DNA from: Bacteroidaceae bacterium
GTDB taxonomy: Bacteria > Bacteroidota > Bacteroidia > Bacteroidales > Bacteroidaceae
Direction: 5' to 3'
Assembly (NCBI GenBank): GCA_024398715.1
Contig: JAKSIP010000004.1
Location: 1 to 64,000 of the forward strand
DNA length: 64,000 nt
Position numbers and translations under genes: made by a program. The notes under the pieces are model-generated. The model made no database searches and was not told the DNA's origin. It saw only the letters and a program-made list of their open reading frames with translations. Shown piece after piece: positions 1 to 7,817 of this stretch (its first letter is position 1; each line of letters opens with the position of its first letter).

Positions 1-94
1 CGGTGTTCGCAAATGAAATCTCCTGAAATATAAACACGTTCAGAAGTTCTTTTGGACAGGCGTGGTGTTCGCACGGTGTTCGCAGAGCATGAAA
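1..94. other. non-coding stretch with three GGTGTTCGCA copies
   Basis: No convincing gene is visible here. The ten-base word GGTGTTCGCA occurs three times, at 2-11, 64-73 and 75-84, the last two in tandem with one base between. The stretch may be the edge of a larger repeat region that continues to the left of the window. Confidence 0.4.
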
Positions 95-95
95 A

Positions 96-123
96 AAGCA
101 CTTACGTTTTAGCGTAAGTGCTT
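96..123 (-). terminator. rho-independent terminator behind tRNA-like unit
   Basis: An 11-bp perfect stem (96-106 with 113-123) with a six-base loop is followed on the minus strand by a run of T. It lies just downstream, in minus-strand sense, of the tRNA-like 3' end at 136. It is the last of four such unit-plus-terminator arrangements. Confidence 0.75.
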
Positions 124-135
124 GATTTTCAGAGT

Positions 136-192
136 GGGCCATCTAGGACTTGACTGCGAAGCTGATGAGGACCCCGAAGCGGGTCCGAATAA
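136..192 (-). repeat. tRNA-like unit, 3' part (split copy)
   Basis: Read on the minus strand this segment ends in CCTAGATGGCCC plus A, the same 3' end as the real tRNA at 858-931. Its inner 44 bp (149-192) recur identically at 546-589. Joining 136-148, one copy of the 44 bp and 590-605 gives exactly 73 nt, the length of the tRNA body. The unit therefore looks like one tRNA-like element split by the insertion at 195-542. The core carries a perfect GGACCC/GGGTCC stem. Confidence 0.6.
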
Positions 193-194
193 GG

Positions 195-542
195 CTCAGT
201 GGAAATTTAGTAGGGGAATTAATTTCTCCGAAAATGATCCATTTGTATATTGCATATTACAACCAACCGCGCCCCGCACTGCAAAGCACATTTGGTACGA
301 AAAACCGCCTCCTGCCGTACCAACCGCACTGCGAACCGCATTCCGTACGAAAAAACGCCTCTTACCGTACCAAATGCACCGCAAACCGCATTCCGTACGA
401 AAAACCGCCCCCTGCCGTACCAACCGCGCCCCCGCATTTGGTTGAATTTCATACACAACACATACTCCACAATACACTTGCCTCCTAATAATACTACTAC
501 AAATCATCCTATTTTGTTCTTTCCCACTAAATTTCCACTGAG
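195..542. mobile_element. MITE-like element with terminal inverted repeats, no transposase
   Basis: The ends 195-211 and 526-542 are perfect 17-bp inverted repeats (CTCAGTGGAAATTTAGT on the left), extended by a near-match GGG. The 348-bp interior has no credible gene but contains a 50-bp tandem repeat. The element is bracketed, with 2-3 bp between, by a perfect 44-bp direct repeat (149-192 and 546-589). That is far longer than an ordinary target duplication, so recombination between neighbouring copies is as likely as transposition. Confidence 0.5.
295..430. repeat. 50-bp tandem repeat, about 2.7 copies, palindromic subunits
   Basis: The word GTACGAAAAA recurs at 295, 345 and 395, giving a 50-bp period. 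Each period has about 27 bp running from GTACGAAAAA to CCGTACC, whose ends pair, and a linker of about 23 bp rich in AACCGC. The layout (palindrome plus linker, 50 bp) is close to that of the 52-bp array at 52285-52522, although the sequences differ. Confidence 0.75.
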
Positions 543-545
543 TCG

Positions 546-605
546 CTTGACTGCGAAGCTGATGAGGACCCCGAAGCGGGTCCGAATAACCGAAGGTGAA
601 AGCTC
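546..605 (-). repeat. tRNA-like unit, 5' part (split copy)
   Basis: This is the second half of the split 73-nt unit. On the minus strand it begins GAGCTTTCACC, against GGGCTTT in the true tRNA and in the intact unit at 749-821. It then carries the 44-bp core shared with 149-192. Its 3' end is replaced by the inverted-repeat element that starts at 542. Confidence 0.6.
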
Positions 606-617
606 TATAAACAAAAA

Positions 618-637
618 ATCCGCCCCGAAGGACGGAT
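618..637 (-). terminator. terminator hairpin behind tRNA-like unit D
   Basis: The stem ATCCG/CGGAT with an inner CC/GG and CGAA loop is followed on the minus strand by TTTTTT. It sits three bases beyond the tRNA-like 3' end at 641. Confidence 0.65.
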
Positions 638-640
638 AGT

Positions 641-711
641 GGGCCATCTAGGGGGCGGGGTGTGGGGTGTCCCCACTAACAAAGCGAAGCGGTTCAAGCC
701 CGTAGGTCCAC
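641..711 (-). repeat. degenerate tRNA-like unit D
   Basis: The minus-strand 3' end is again CCTAGATGGCCC plus A, but the body is GC-rich and unlike the other units. It contains a GTGGGG/CCCCAC palindrome at 661-675. At 691-711 a diverged, oppositely oriented copy of the tRNA 3' end is visible (minus strand GTGGACCTACGGGCTTGAAC). About 71 nt lie between the two ends, so the unit keeps tRNA length. Function unknown. Confidence 0.4.
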
Positions 712-712
712 A

Positions 713-746
713 AAAAAAGGAGAAGCAATTCCGCTTCTCCTTTTTT
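713..746 (-). terminator. strong terminator behind tRNA-like unit B
   Basis: A 14-bp perfect stem (713-726 with 733-746) is made of AAAAAAGGAGAAGC and its complement around a six-base loop. It ends in a T-run on both strands, so it could act bidirectionally. It directly follows the tRNA-like 3' end at 749 in minus-strand sense. Confidence 0.8.
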
Positions 747-748
747 GT

Positions 749-821
749 GGGCCATCTAGGGCTTGACTGCGAAGCTGATGAGGACCACGCAGTGTGTCCG
801 AATAACCGAAGGTGAAAGCCC
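749..821 (-). repeat. intact 73-nt tRNA-like unit B
   Basis: On the minus strand the unit begins GGGCTTT and ends TCAAGCCCTAGATGGCCC plus A. Both ends are identical to the CAT tRNA at 859-931, and the length is the same (73 nt). The middle is unrelated: there is no D-arm consensus, no anticodon arm and no 5' half of the T stem. A hairpin of the form GGAC-CAC/GTG-GTCC takes its place. The split unit has GGACCC/GGGTCC at the same position, so the stem is kept while the bases change. This is a tRNA mimic or pseudo-tRNA; no role is known to me. Confidence 0.65.
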
Positions 822-834
822 TGCCAATAAAAAA

Positions 835-854
835 GCCGTTCCAATCGGAACGGC
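835..854 (-). terminator. terminator of the CAT tRNA
   Basis: An 8-bp perfect stem, GCCGTTCC (835-842) with GGAACGGC (847-854) and a four-base loop, is followed by TTTTTT on the minus strand. It starts four bases after the tRNA 3' end. Confidence 0.85.
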
Positions 855-857
855 ATG

Positions 858-931
858 TGGGCCATCTAGGGCTTGAACCTAGGACCTCCAGATTATGAGT
901 CTGTTGCTCTAACCAACTGAGCTAAAAGCCC
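858..931 (-). tRNA. tRNA with anticodon CAT (Met, or Ile2)
   Basis: A full cloverleaf can be drawn on the minus strand: acceptor GGGCTTT pairing with ATGGCCC (with one U-U and one G-U), a D arm with AGCTCAGTTGGTTAGAGC, anticodon loop CTCATAA, T arm CTAGG-TTCAAGC-CCTAG and discriminator A at 858. No CCA is encoded. The anticodon is CAU. Without the identity bases being tested it could be elongator tRNA-Met or the lysidine-modified tRNA-Ile2; it is not an initiator by any clear sign. It has its own promoter upstream and terminator downstream. Confidence 0.93.
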
Positions 932-943
932 TGAAAACTTGCG

Positions 944-974
944 CAAAGATAATACCTTTTGTTTGTTCTGCAAA
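944..974 (-). promoter_or_regulatory. Bacteroidota-type promoter of the CAT tRNA
   Basis: On the minus strand TTTG (971-974) and TATCTTTG (944-951) are separated by exactly 19 bp. This matches the TTTG / TAnnTTTG promoter of this phylum. The tRNA 5' end lies 12 bp downstream of the -7 element. Confidence 0.8.
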
Positions 975-1048
975 ATTTTTTTCTTCTATTTTTTTGTTGT
1001 ATATTCGCATGTCAAATGCTTAGAACAATATATTCCTGATAATAACAA

Positions 1049-2176
1049 ATGGTGGAAATAATTTCTGTCAGCGGTAGAAGGGGACTCAGAAAGTTCATAC
1101 ATTTCAACTACAGGCTGTATAAAGGCAACCCGTATGCTGTCCCGGAGTTGTATTTTGACTTGGAGAGGACACTGAATCCCAAAAAGAATGCTGCATTTGA
1201 GTTCTGTAAGGCCAAATACTTCATGGCATTGAAGGATGGCAAGGAGGTAGGGCGTATTGCAGGTATAATCAATGATCATGCAAACCAGCGCTGGCAGGAA
1301 AAGACGGTCCGGTTCGGATGGATTGATTTTGTAGAAGACATAGAGGTTGCTCAGGCTCTGCTTGAAGCAGTGGCAGACTGGGGACGTGAAAACGGAATGG
1401 AAAAGATTGAAGGGCCGCTGGGCTTTGCGGATTTTGACCGTGAGGGCATGCTTACCGAAGGTTTTGACCAGCAGTCTACAATAGCTACTCCGTATAATCC
1501 GCCGTTTTATCCCCAATTTATGGAACAGCTTGGATATCAGGTTGGGAACAAGTGGCTGGAAATGCGTATTACTGTCCCGGAGACATTGCCGGAACGTCAT
1601 GCCAAGATTGCTGATTTTGTAATGAACCGCTACAAACTGCATTTTGTGGAGTTCAAGAGTATAAAGGAACTGGCTCGGGAATGGGGATATAAAATGTTTG
1701 AAGTATTCAACAAGGCGTACGTTGATATCTATGGTTTTTATCCTTTGTCCCAAGGACAGATAGAACAGTATATAAAACAGTACATAAGCCTGGTTGACCG
1801 CAGAATGATATCTCTGATTGCCAATGACAGGGATGAAGTGGTAGCTGTAGGAATAGCAATGCCTTCGTTGAGCGATGCGTGTCAGAAAGCGAACGGACGT
1901 CTGCTGCCGTCCGGCTGGTGGCATCTGCTGAAAGCTATGTACTGGAAGTATTCAAAGGTACTTGACCTGCTGCTTCTTGGTGTTGTCCCCGAATATCAGA
2001 GTATGGGTGTGAATTCCATATTGCTTGAACACATGGGGCAGAATTTCAAGAAAATGGGTTTCCAATTTGCTGAGACCAATCTTGAAATGGAGTCGAATAC
2101 GCAAGTCATTGCCATGTGGAAGGCTTTTGATTGCAAAATACACAAACGCCGTTGTACATTCATAAAACAATTGTAA
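1049..2176 (+). CDS. GNAT-like acetyltransferase family protein
   Basis: The 375-residue protein looks cytoplasmic, with no signal peptide or membrane segment. The C-terminal part (about 310-330) has the V-PEYQ-MG-NS-L pattern of the acetyl-CoA binding motif A of GNAT enzymes. The N-terminal two thirds contain a conserved stretch ([14 protein letters not shown], near 129-142) that I associate with uncharacterised 370-400-residue GNAT-like proteins common in Bacteroidota. The substrate is unknown. It ends four bases before parE, so the two are probably co-transcribed. A degenerate -7 element (TATATTCG at 1000-1007) lies upstream. Confidence 0.7.
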   Translation: MVEIISVSGRRGLRKFIHFNYRLYKGNPYAVPELYFDLERTLNPKKNAAFEFCKAKYFMALKDGKEVGRIAGIINDHANQRWQEKTVRFGWIDFVEDIEVAQALLEAVADWGRENGMEKIEGPLGFADFDREGMLTEGFDQQSTIATPYNPPFYPQFMEQLGYQVGNKWLEMRITVPETLPERHAKIADFVMNRYKLHFVEFKSIKELAREWGYKMFEVFNKAYVDIYGFYPLSQGQIEQYIKQYISLVDRRMISLIANDRDEVVAVGIAMPSLSDACQKANGRLLPSGWWHLLKAMYWKYSKVLDLLLLGVVPEYQSMGVNSILLEHMGQNFKKMGFQFAETNLEMESNTQVIAMWKAFDCKIHKRRCTFIKQL

Positions 2177-2180
2177 TACT

Positions 2181-4142
2181 ATGTCAGAAGAACTGAATTT
2201 TGAGCAGGAACAGTTTCCTCAGGTAGAATATACCGAGTCCAATATACGCCATATGGACGATATGGAGCATATCCGTACCCGCCCCGGTATGTATATAGGT
2301 AAATTGGGAGACGGTTCTCAGGCAGACGATGGTATTTATGTTCTTCTCAAAGAGATTGTTGACAACAGCATTGATGAGTTCCGTATGCACGTGGGGCGCC
2401 GTGTTGAAATTGATCTGATAGAGAACAGGAGCGTACGTGTGCGCGACTATGGCCGTGGTATTCCTCTTGGCTCTCTTCTTGAAGCGTCGAGCGTGCTCAA
2501 TACCGGCGGCAAATTTGACAGCAAGGCATTCAAAAAGAGTGTGGGACTGAACGGTGTTGGTCTGAAGGCTGTCAATGCCTTGAGTCTGGATTTTTCCGTA
2601 AGCAGTATCAGGGACGGCCAGATGCGCTCCCTTAAATTTCACAAGGGAAAACTTGTAAGCGATGTGACCTGCAGTACTCAGGACGAACATGGTACCGAGG
2701 TCTGTTTTACTCCGGACGAGAAACTGTTTGTGAATTATTCTTTTGCCCCTGCAATTATTGAAACGATGATGCGCAATTATTCGTATCTGAATACAGGGCT
2801 TGCATTCATATACAACGGTCAGAGATTTTTCTCGCGCAGCGGTCTTGAGGATCTGTTGCTTGAACGGATTAGCTCTGATACGCTTTATCCTGTTGTGCAT
2901 CTTCAGGGGGAGGATATAGAAATAGCATTTACTCATACCGGTCAGTACGGAGAGGAGTACTATTCTTTTGTAAACGGACAGTACACAAGCCAGGGCGGTA
3001 CGCACCAGAGTGCTTTCAAAGAGCATATTGCGCGTACCATCAAAGACTTCTACGGCAAAAATCAGGAGGCGGTCGATATCCGTAACGGTATGGTTGCCGC
3101 TGTGGCCATCAATGTGGAGGAACCTATGTTTGAGAGCCAGACCAAGATAAAGCTGGGCTCTCAGACCATGACTCCCAACGGTACTCTTTCCGTGAACAAG
3201 TTCATTGGTGATTTCATAAAGAAAGAGGTTGATGATTTTCTGCACAAGACACCTGCCGTTGCAGACGTGCTCTTGCAAAAGATACAGGATTCGGAAAAGG
3301 AACGTAAGGCCATTGCCGGTGTTACCAAAGCTGCCAGAGAGAAGGCCAAGAAGGCAAACTTTCATAACCGCAAACTGACAGACTGCAAGTTCCATTTCAG
3401 CGATGCCAAGGGCGACCGTATAGAAGAAACGTCAATTTTCATTACCGAGGGTGACAGTGCAAGCGGTTCTATCATCAAGACCCGCGATGTCAATACGCAG
3501 GCGGTTTTCAGTTTGCGCGGCAAACCGTTGAATACGTTCGGACTGACAAAGGAGGTAATCTACAAGAACGAGGAATTCATGCTGCTGCAGGCTGCTCTCA
3601 ATATTGAAGACGGACTTGACGGATTGCGTTACAACAAGGTTATTGTTGCTACCGATGCCGACGATGACGGAATGCATATCCGCACTCTGGTCATTACATT
3701 CTTTTTGCAGTTCTTCCCGGATCTGATAAAGAAAGGTCATGTATATATTCTGCAGACACCGCTTTTCCGCGTGCGTAACAAACGGAAAAAACGGGCGAAA
3801 CTAACTGAGACTACCGGTATCATAACAGAGAAAGGCGAGTTTGAAACAATATACTGTTACACTGACCAGGAACGCATTCAGGCTATCGAAAAACTCGGCC
3901 CCAACCCGGAAATAACCAGATTCAAAGGTCTTGGCGAAATATCTCCCGATGAATTCCGGCATTTTATCGATGAAAACATGCGCTTGGAGCAGGTTACTCT
4001 GCAAAAGACCGATGCCGTCATGAATCTGCTTTCTTTCTACATGGGAAAGAATACAATGGAGCGTCAGAACTTTATTATTGACAATCTGATTATTGAGCAG
4101 GATAAGGTTGAAGAGGATACTGATTTTGCTGATACATTTTGA
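2181..4142 (+). CDS. parE: DNA topoisomerase IV subunit B
   Basis: ParE is the ATPase subunit of topoisomerase IV, which with ParC unlinks daughter chromosomes. The GHKL ATP site is seen as [10 protein letters not shown] (58-67), RDYGRGIP (88-95) and GLNGVGLKA (122-130). The TOPRIM part has ITEGDSASG near residue 420 and the metal-binding TDADDDG near 490. At 653 residues it lacks the insertions that make GyrB longer, and it lies next to coaD, a common arrangement in Bacteroidales; both favour ParE over GyrB. The partner parC is not in the window. Confidence 0.92.
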   Translation: MSEELNFEQEQFPQVEYTESNIRHMDDMEHIRTRPGMYIGKLGDGSQADDGIYVLLKEIVDNSIDEFRMHVGRRVEIDLIENRSVRVRDYGRGIPLGSLLEASSVLNTGGKFDSKAFKKSVGLNGVGLKAVNALSLDFSVSSIRDGQMRSLKFHKGKLVSDVTCSTQDEHGTEVCFTPDEKLFVNYSFAPAIIETMMRNYSYLNTGLAFIYNGQRFFSRSGLEDLLLERISSDTLYPVVHLQGEDIEIAFTHTGQYGEEYYSFVNGQYTSQGGTHQSAFKEHIARTIKDFYGKNQEAVDIRNGMVAAVAINVEEPMFESQTKIKLGSQTMTPNGTLSVNKFIGDFIKKEVDDFLHKTPAVADVLLQKIQDSEKERKAIAGVTKAAREKAKKANFHNRKLTDCKFHFSDAKGDRIEETSIFITEGDSASGSIIKTRDVNTQAVFSLRGKPLNTFGLTKEVIYKNEEFMLLQAALNIEDGLDGLRYNKVIVATDADDDGMHIRTLVITFFLQFFPDLIKKGHVYILQTPLFRVRNKRKKRAKLTETTGIITEKGEFETIYCYTDQERIQAIEKLGPNPEITRFKGLGEISPDEFRHFIDENMRLEQVTLQKTDAVMNLLSFYMGKNTMERQNFIIDNLIIEQDKVEEDTDFADTF

Positions 4143-4150
4143 TCCTAAAG

Positions 4151-4588
4151 ATGAAACTCTTTTATGCCGGAACATTTGACCCGTTTACAATAGGTCATCA
4201 GAATGTTGTAAACCGTGCCTTGAAGATGGGCTTTGAGGTTGTTGTAGCTATAGGTGTGAACTCTGAAAAAAATCCCAGCGGGTCAGTCGCAGACCGCCTT
4301 GGTACCATCCGTAAGGTTTTTGCCGGCGTTTCCGGTGTCCAGGTTATGTCTTATAACGGTCTGACAGCCAAAGCCGCAGTCCAGGCTGGCGCCATCGCTC
4401 TGTTGCGCGGTGTACGTAACGTAACAGATTTTGAAGCGGAGAAAGAAATAGCAGCAGTAAACAAGGCTATCAACGGTATTGAAACATTTATGCTGCTGAG
4501 TGAGCCGTCTTTGGAACATGTCAGCAGCACCATTGTCCGCGAGTTGGCATCGTATGGTATTGATACCTCTGAACTGATTGCAAAATGA
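4151..4588 (+). CDS. coaD: phosphopantetheine adenylyltransferase
   Basis: CoaD transfers AMP from ATP to 4'-phosphopantetheine, the penultimate step of coenzyme A synthesis. The N-terminus has the nucleotidyltransferase pattern AGTFDPFTIGH with a T-x-GH motif. The C-terminal part has VSSTIVRELAS, matching the family's ISSTxVRE motif. With ATG at 4151 the length is 145 residues, slightly short for the family. A TTG at 4139 would overlap parE and add four residues that homologues lack, so the ATG is preferred. The stop codon overlaps the start of the next gene. Confidence 0.93.
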   Translation: MKLFYAGTFDPFTIGHQNVVNRALKMGFEVVVAIGVNSEKNPSGSVADRLGTIRKVFAGVSGVQVMSYNGLTAKAAVQAGAIALLRGVRNVTDFEAEKEIAAVNKAINGIETFMLLSEPSLEHVSSTIVRELASYGIDTSELIAK

Positions 4589-6156
4589 AATATAGAATTG
4601 TTTTTCTTGTTTGCCTGTTGTGCGGACAACTTCTGTCTGCACAGAACAATATGGTAGCAGGTCAAGTGAACAAACTGGCACTGGCGCTCAGTGCAATAGA
4701 CATGTTATATGTGGAAAAGGTTGACTGCAATGAACTTGTCAATTCTTCCATCTCTGCGATGGTTGGAAAACTTGACCCTCATTCAACCTACCTTACGGCT
4801 CAGGAGGTTAGCAAGGATCGTGAACTGCTTACCGGTAATTTTGGTGGCATCGGAATACAGTTCAACATTATTGAAGATACGCTGTATGTGCAGCAGACTA
4901 TTGTTGACGGCCCTTCTGAAAAGGTTGGAATTTTGCCCGGAGACCGTATTGTAATGGCAGACACTCTCAATATCACGGGAAAGGATATTACATCGGAATA
5001 TATTCAGTCGGTATTGCGCGGACAGAAAGGTACCGCGGTCCGTTTGGGTGTTGTGCGCCGCGGTTACAGTGAATTGCTGTGGTTCAATGTTGTGCGTGAC
5101 GATATTTCTGTGAACTCTGTTGACGCGTACTACATGTTGACCAAGAAGGTGGGTTACATAAGCATTTCCTCTTTTTCAGCAACAACAGCGCGGGAACTAG
5201 GCTCTGTCTTGAAGGATTTCAAATCCAAAGGTATGAAAACATTGATTTTAGATCTGTGTAATAACGGTGGCGGTTTGCTTGCTGCAGCTGTTGATGTTGC
5301 CTCTCAGTTTCTTTTGAAGGATCAGTTGATTGTATATACCCAGGGACGTGCTTATAAACGGATGAATTATATTTGCAGGGAAGATGGAATCTTTTCTGAC
5401 GGTCAGGTTGTGGTGCTTATTAATGAAAACAGTGCATCGGCAAGTGAAATTGTTGCCGGAGCTATGCAGGACTGGGATCGTGCCACAATAATAGGGCGTC
5501 GTTCGTTCGGCAAGGGACTTGTCCAGAGACCTGTCCCGTTCGATGACGATTCCGAACTGCGCCTGACAATTGCCCATTACTATACTCCTTGCGGCCGCTC
5601 CATACAGAAACCTTATGGCAACGGTATTGATTACTACAATGATTTGTCAGACCGTTATTTCAAAGGTGAACTTGAATCTGCAGACAGTATTCATTTTTCT
5701 GACAGTCTCAAATACAAAACTCTTGTAAAAGCCCGTACCGTTTATGGAGGTGGAGGAATTATGCCAGATGTTTTTGTCCCAATTGATACAACAAGAACTT
5801 CAAATTATTACAGAAGTCTGACATCAAAAGGAATTATTCTGAGCACAATAGCCGGTTTTATGGAAAACAACAAGGATTCTTACAAGAAACTGTACGGAAA
5901 CTTTGACAAGTTCCACAACAGTTTCAGCGTTAATAAATCCGGCCTGATGGATTATCTGGAAACGAAGGCATTGCAGGCGGGTGTTGTCAAGGACAGTATT
6001 ATGAACGAAAGTGAGATGCATTATCTGGAAGTGCAGCTTAAAGCTTTGGTTGCACGTTCATTGTTCACACTAAACCATTATTATTACGAATTGAATCAGA
6101 CCAATCCCATTTATGTGAAAGCATTGGAAGAGACTGGCGTTCTTAAAACAAAATAA
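4585..6156 (+). CDS. S41 family C-terminal processing peptidase (paralogue 1)
   Basis: This is a secreted serine protease of the CtpA/Prc type. A signal peptide (residues 1-19, ending LLSAQ) is followed by a PDZ domain (about 80-160) and the S41 catalytic domain. The Ser/Lys dyad is visible as NENSASASE (Ser285) and FGKG (Lys310), 25 residues apart as in the family. It probably cleaves C-terminal tails of periplasmic or outer-membrane proteins. The ATG overlaps the coaD stop by four bases (ATGA), so parE-coaD-ctp read as one operon. A second S41 protease lies at 50342-51997. Confidence 0.9.
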   Translation: MKYRIVFLVCLLCGQLLSAQNNMVAGQVNKLALALSAIDMLYVEKVDCNELVNSSISAMVGKLDPHSTYLTAQEVSKDRELLTGNFGGIGIQFNIIEDTLYVQQTIVDGPSEKVGILPGDRIVMADTLNITGKDITSEYIQSVLRGQKGTAVRLGVVRRGYSELLWFNVVRDDISVNSVDAYYMLTKKVGYISISSFSATTARELGSVLKDFKSKGMKTLILDLCNNGGGLLAAAVDVASQFLLKDQLIVYTQGRAYKRMNYICREDGIFSDGQVVVLINENSASASEIVAGAMQDWDRATIIGRRSFGKGLVQRPVPFDDDSELRLTIAHYYTPCGRSIQKPYGNGIDYYNDLSDRYFKGELESADSIHFSDSLKYKTLVKARTVYGGGGIMPDVFVPIDTTRTSNYYRSLTSKGIILSTIAGFMENNKDSYKKLYGNFDKFHNSFSVNKSGLMDYLETKALQAGVVKDSIMNESEMHYLEVQLKALVARSLFTLNHYYYELNQTNPIYVKALEETGVLKTK

Positions 6157-6192
6157 ATTAGACAGATTCTAACTATAAAGACGGAAAAAATT

Positions 6193-6200
6193 GTAATTTT
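6193..6200 (+). promoter_or_regulatory. purH: -7 element upstream of purH
   Basis: TAATTTTG fits TAnnTTTG and lies 26 bp before the purH ATG. No good TTTG is seen at the usual spacing, so only the -7 part is supported. Confidence 0.45.
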
Positions 6201-6226
6201 GCACTCAAATATTTCAAATATATCTT

Positions 6227-7750
6227 ATGTCTGAAACTAAAAGAATTAAAAGAGCCCTTGTATCTGTCTTTCATAAGGACGGGCTTGATCAAATCATTAC
6301 AAAACTTCACAATGAAGGTGTTGAACTGATTTCTACAGGCGGAACCAAGACTTTTATTGAGTCTTTGTGTATTCCTTGCCGCTCAGTCGAGAGCCTGACA
6401 AGTTATCCATCCATTCTTGGCGGTCGTGTAAAGACGCTTCATCCTAAAGTTTTTGGAGGTATTCTTGCACGTCGTGATTTTGAAGGAGATTTCAAACAGA
6501 TGGAGGAGTATGATATTCCGGAAATTGACTTGGTTATTGTAGATCTGTATCCTTTTGAACAGACTGTTGCCAGCGGGGCTCCGGAAGCAGACATTATTGA
6601 AAAAATCGATATAGGCGGAATTTCTTTGATTCGTGCCGGAGCCAAGAATTTCAAAGATGTTGTTATTGTAGCAAGCAAGGCACAGTACAAACCTTTGATG
6701 GATATTCTTGAGTCTCAGGGTGCTGAAACAACACTGGAACAGCGCCGTTGGTTCGCTACTGAGGCGTTTGCGGTTTCTTCTTATTATGACAGCGCAATCT
6801 ACAACTGGTTCGGTCAGGGTGGCAATGCCCATTTCCGTTTTGCGGCAGAGGCCGGTCAGGAGTTGCGTTACGGTGAGAACCCACACCAGAAAGGTATGTT
6901 CTATGGTGATTTCGGTGCGCAGTTCGAACAACTTCACGGTAAGGAAATTTCTTACAACAATCTTCTGGACATTAACGCAGCTGTTGATCTGATTGATGAG
7001 TTCAGTACCACTACAGTGGCTATTCTCAAGCATAACAACGCTTGCGGCGTGGCATCGCGTCCAACAATTCTTGAAGCATGGAAAGATGCTCTTGCAGGTG
7101 ACCCTGTATCGGCATTCGGCGGTGTCATCATTTTGAACGGCGGTGTAGGTAAAGAGGCAGCGGAAGAAATTAACAAGATATTCTTTGAGGTGATCATTGC
7201 TCCTTCTTACACACAGGAGGCTTTGGATATTCTGTTCCAGAAAAAGAACCGCATAATTCTTGTCCGCAAGCAGAATCTCAAGAAAGCACAGCAGTTCCGC
7301 TCTGTTCTTGGCGGTGCTTTGGTTCAGGAGTATGACAGCAAGATTGAAACTGCTGCAGATCTCAAGTTTGTTACAAGCCGTCAGCCGTCAGCACAGGAGA
7401 TTGAGGATATGCTGTTTGCCAACAAGATTGTAAAGAACAGCAAGAGCAATTCGATAGTATTTGCAAAGAACGGTCAGCTGCTTGCAAGCGGTGTTGGTCA
7501 GACTTCACGTGTTGACGCACTCAAGCAGGCTGTGGAAAAAGCCCATTCATTCGGTTTCTCACTTGAAGGTGCCGCAATGGCCAGTGACGCATTCTTCCCG
7601 TTCCCTGACTGCGTTGAACTTGCCTTCAATGCTGGTGTAAAGAATGTAATTCATCCGGGCGGCTCCGTACGTGACCAGGAGTCAATTGATTTCTGCCAGG
7701 CACATGATATGTCCATGGCAATCACAGGATTCCGTCACTTCAAACACTGA
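6227..7750 (+). CDS. purH: bifunctional AICAR transformylase / IMP cyclohydrolase
   Basis: PurH carries out the last two steps of de novo IMP synthesis: formylation of AICAR with 10-formyl-tetrahydrofolate, then ring closure. The N-terminal MGS-like cyclohydrolase domain (about 1-145) includes STGGT and the KTLHPKVFGGIL motif near residue 70. The C-terminal transformylase domain has the catalytic KHNNACG near 268 and HPGGSVRDQE near the end. At 507 residues it is of normal length. It stands alone, with its own -7 element upstream and a terminator downstream that it shares with the convergent ricT gene. Confidence 0.95.
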   Translation: MSETKRIKRALVSVFHKDGLDQIITKLHNEGVELISTGGTKTFIESLCIPCRSVESLTSYPSILGGRVKTLHPKVFGGILARRDFEGDFKQMEEYDIPEIDLVIVDLYPFEQTVASGAPEADIIEKIDIGGISLIRAGAKNFKDVVIVASKAQYKPLMDILESQGAETTLEQRRWFATEAFAVSSYYDSAIYNWFGQGGNAHFRFAAEAGQELRYGENPHQKGMFYGDFGAQFEQLHGKEISYNNLLDINAAVDLIDEFSTTTVAILKHNNACGVASRPTILEAWKDALAGDPVSAFGGVIILNGGVGKEAAEEINKIFFEVIIAPSYTQEALDILFQKKNRIILVRKQNLKKAQQFRSVLGGALVQEYDSKIETAADLKFVTSRQPSAQEIEDMLFANKIVKNSKSNSIVFAKNGQLLASGVGQTSRVDALKQAVEKAHSFGFSLEGAAMASDAFFPFPDCVELAFNAGVKNVIHPGGSVRDQESIDFCQAHDMSMAITGFRHFKH

Positions 7751-7781
7751 TTCTAACCGGAAAGGAAATACAAATCCAAAA

Positions 7782-7817
7782 AAAACAAGAGGTTGGCTTT
7801 TCAGTCAACCTCTTGTT
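7782..7817. terminator. bidirectional terminator between purH and ricT
   Basis: A 13-bp stem, ACAAGAGGTTG and complement, with a short loop is flanked by A-runs on the left and T-runs on the right, so it can stop both converging transcripts. One arm lies inside ricT: it encodes the last residues (KQEVD) and abuts its stop codon. Confidence 0.85.

Noticed and set aside
150-639. Several overlapping short frames in the repeat region
   Set aside because: They translate the 50-bp tandem repeat and the mimic units in different frames, with no family resemblance.
986-1924. Open frame of 312 codons antisense to the GNAT-like gene
   Set aside because: No recognisable features; a side effect of the codon use of the plus-strand gene.
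2184-3395. Long open frame (403 codons) antisense to parE
   Set aside because: parE is unmistakable on the other strand; the antisense frame has no motif and no start context.
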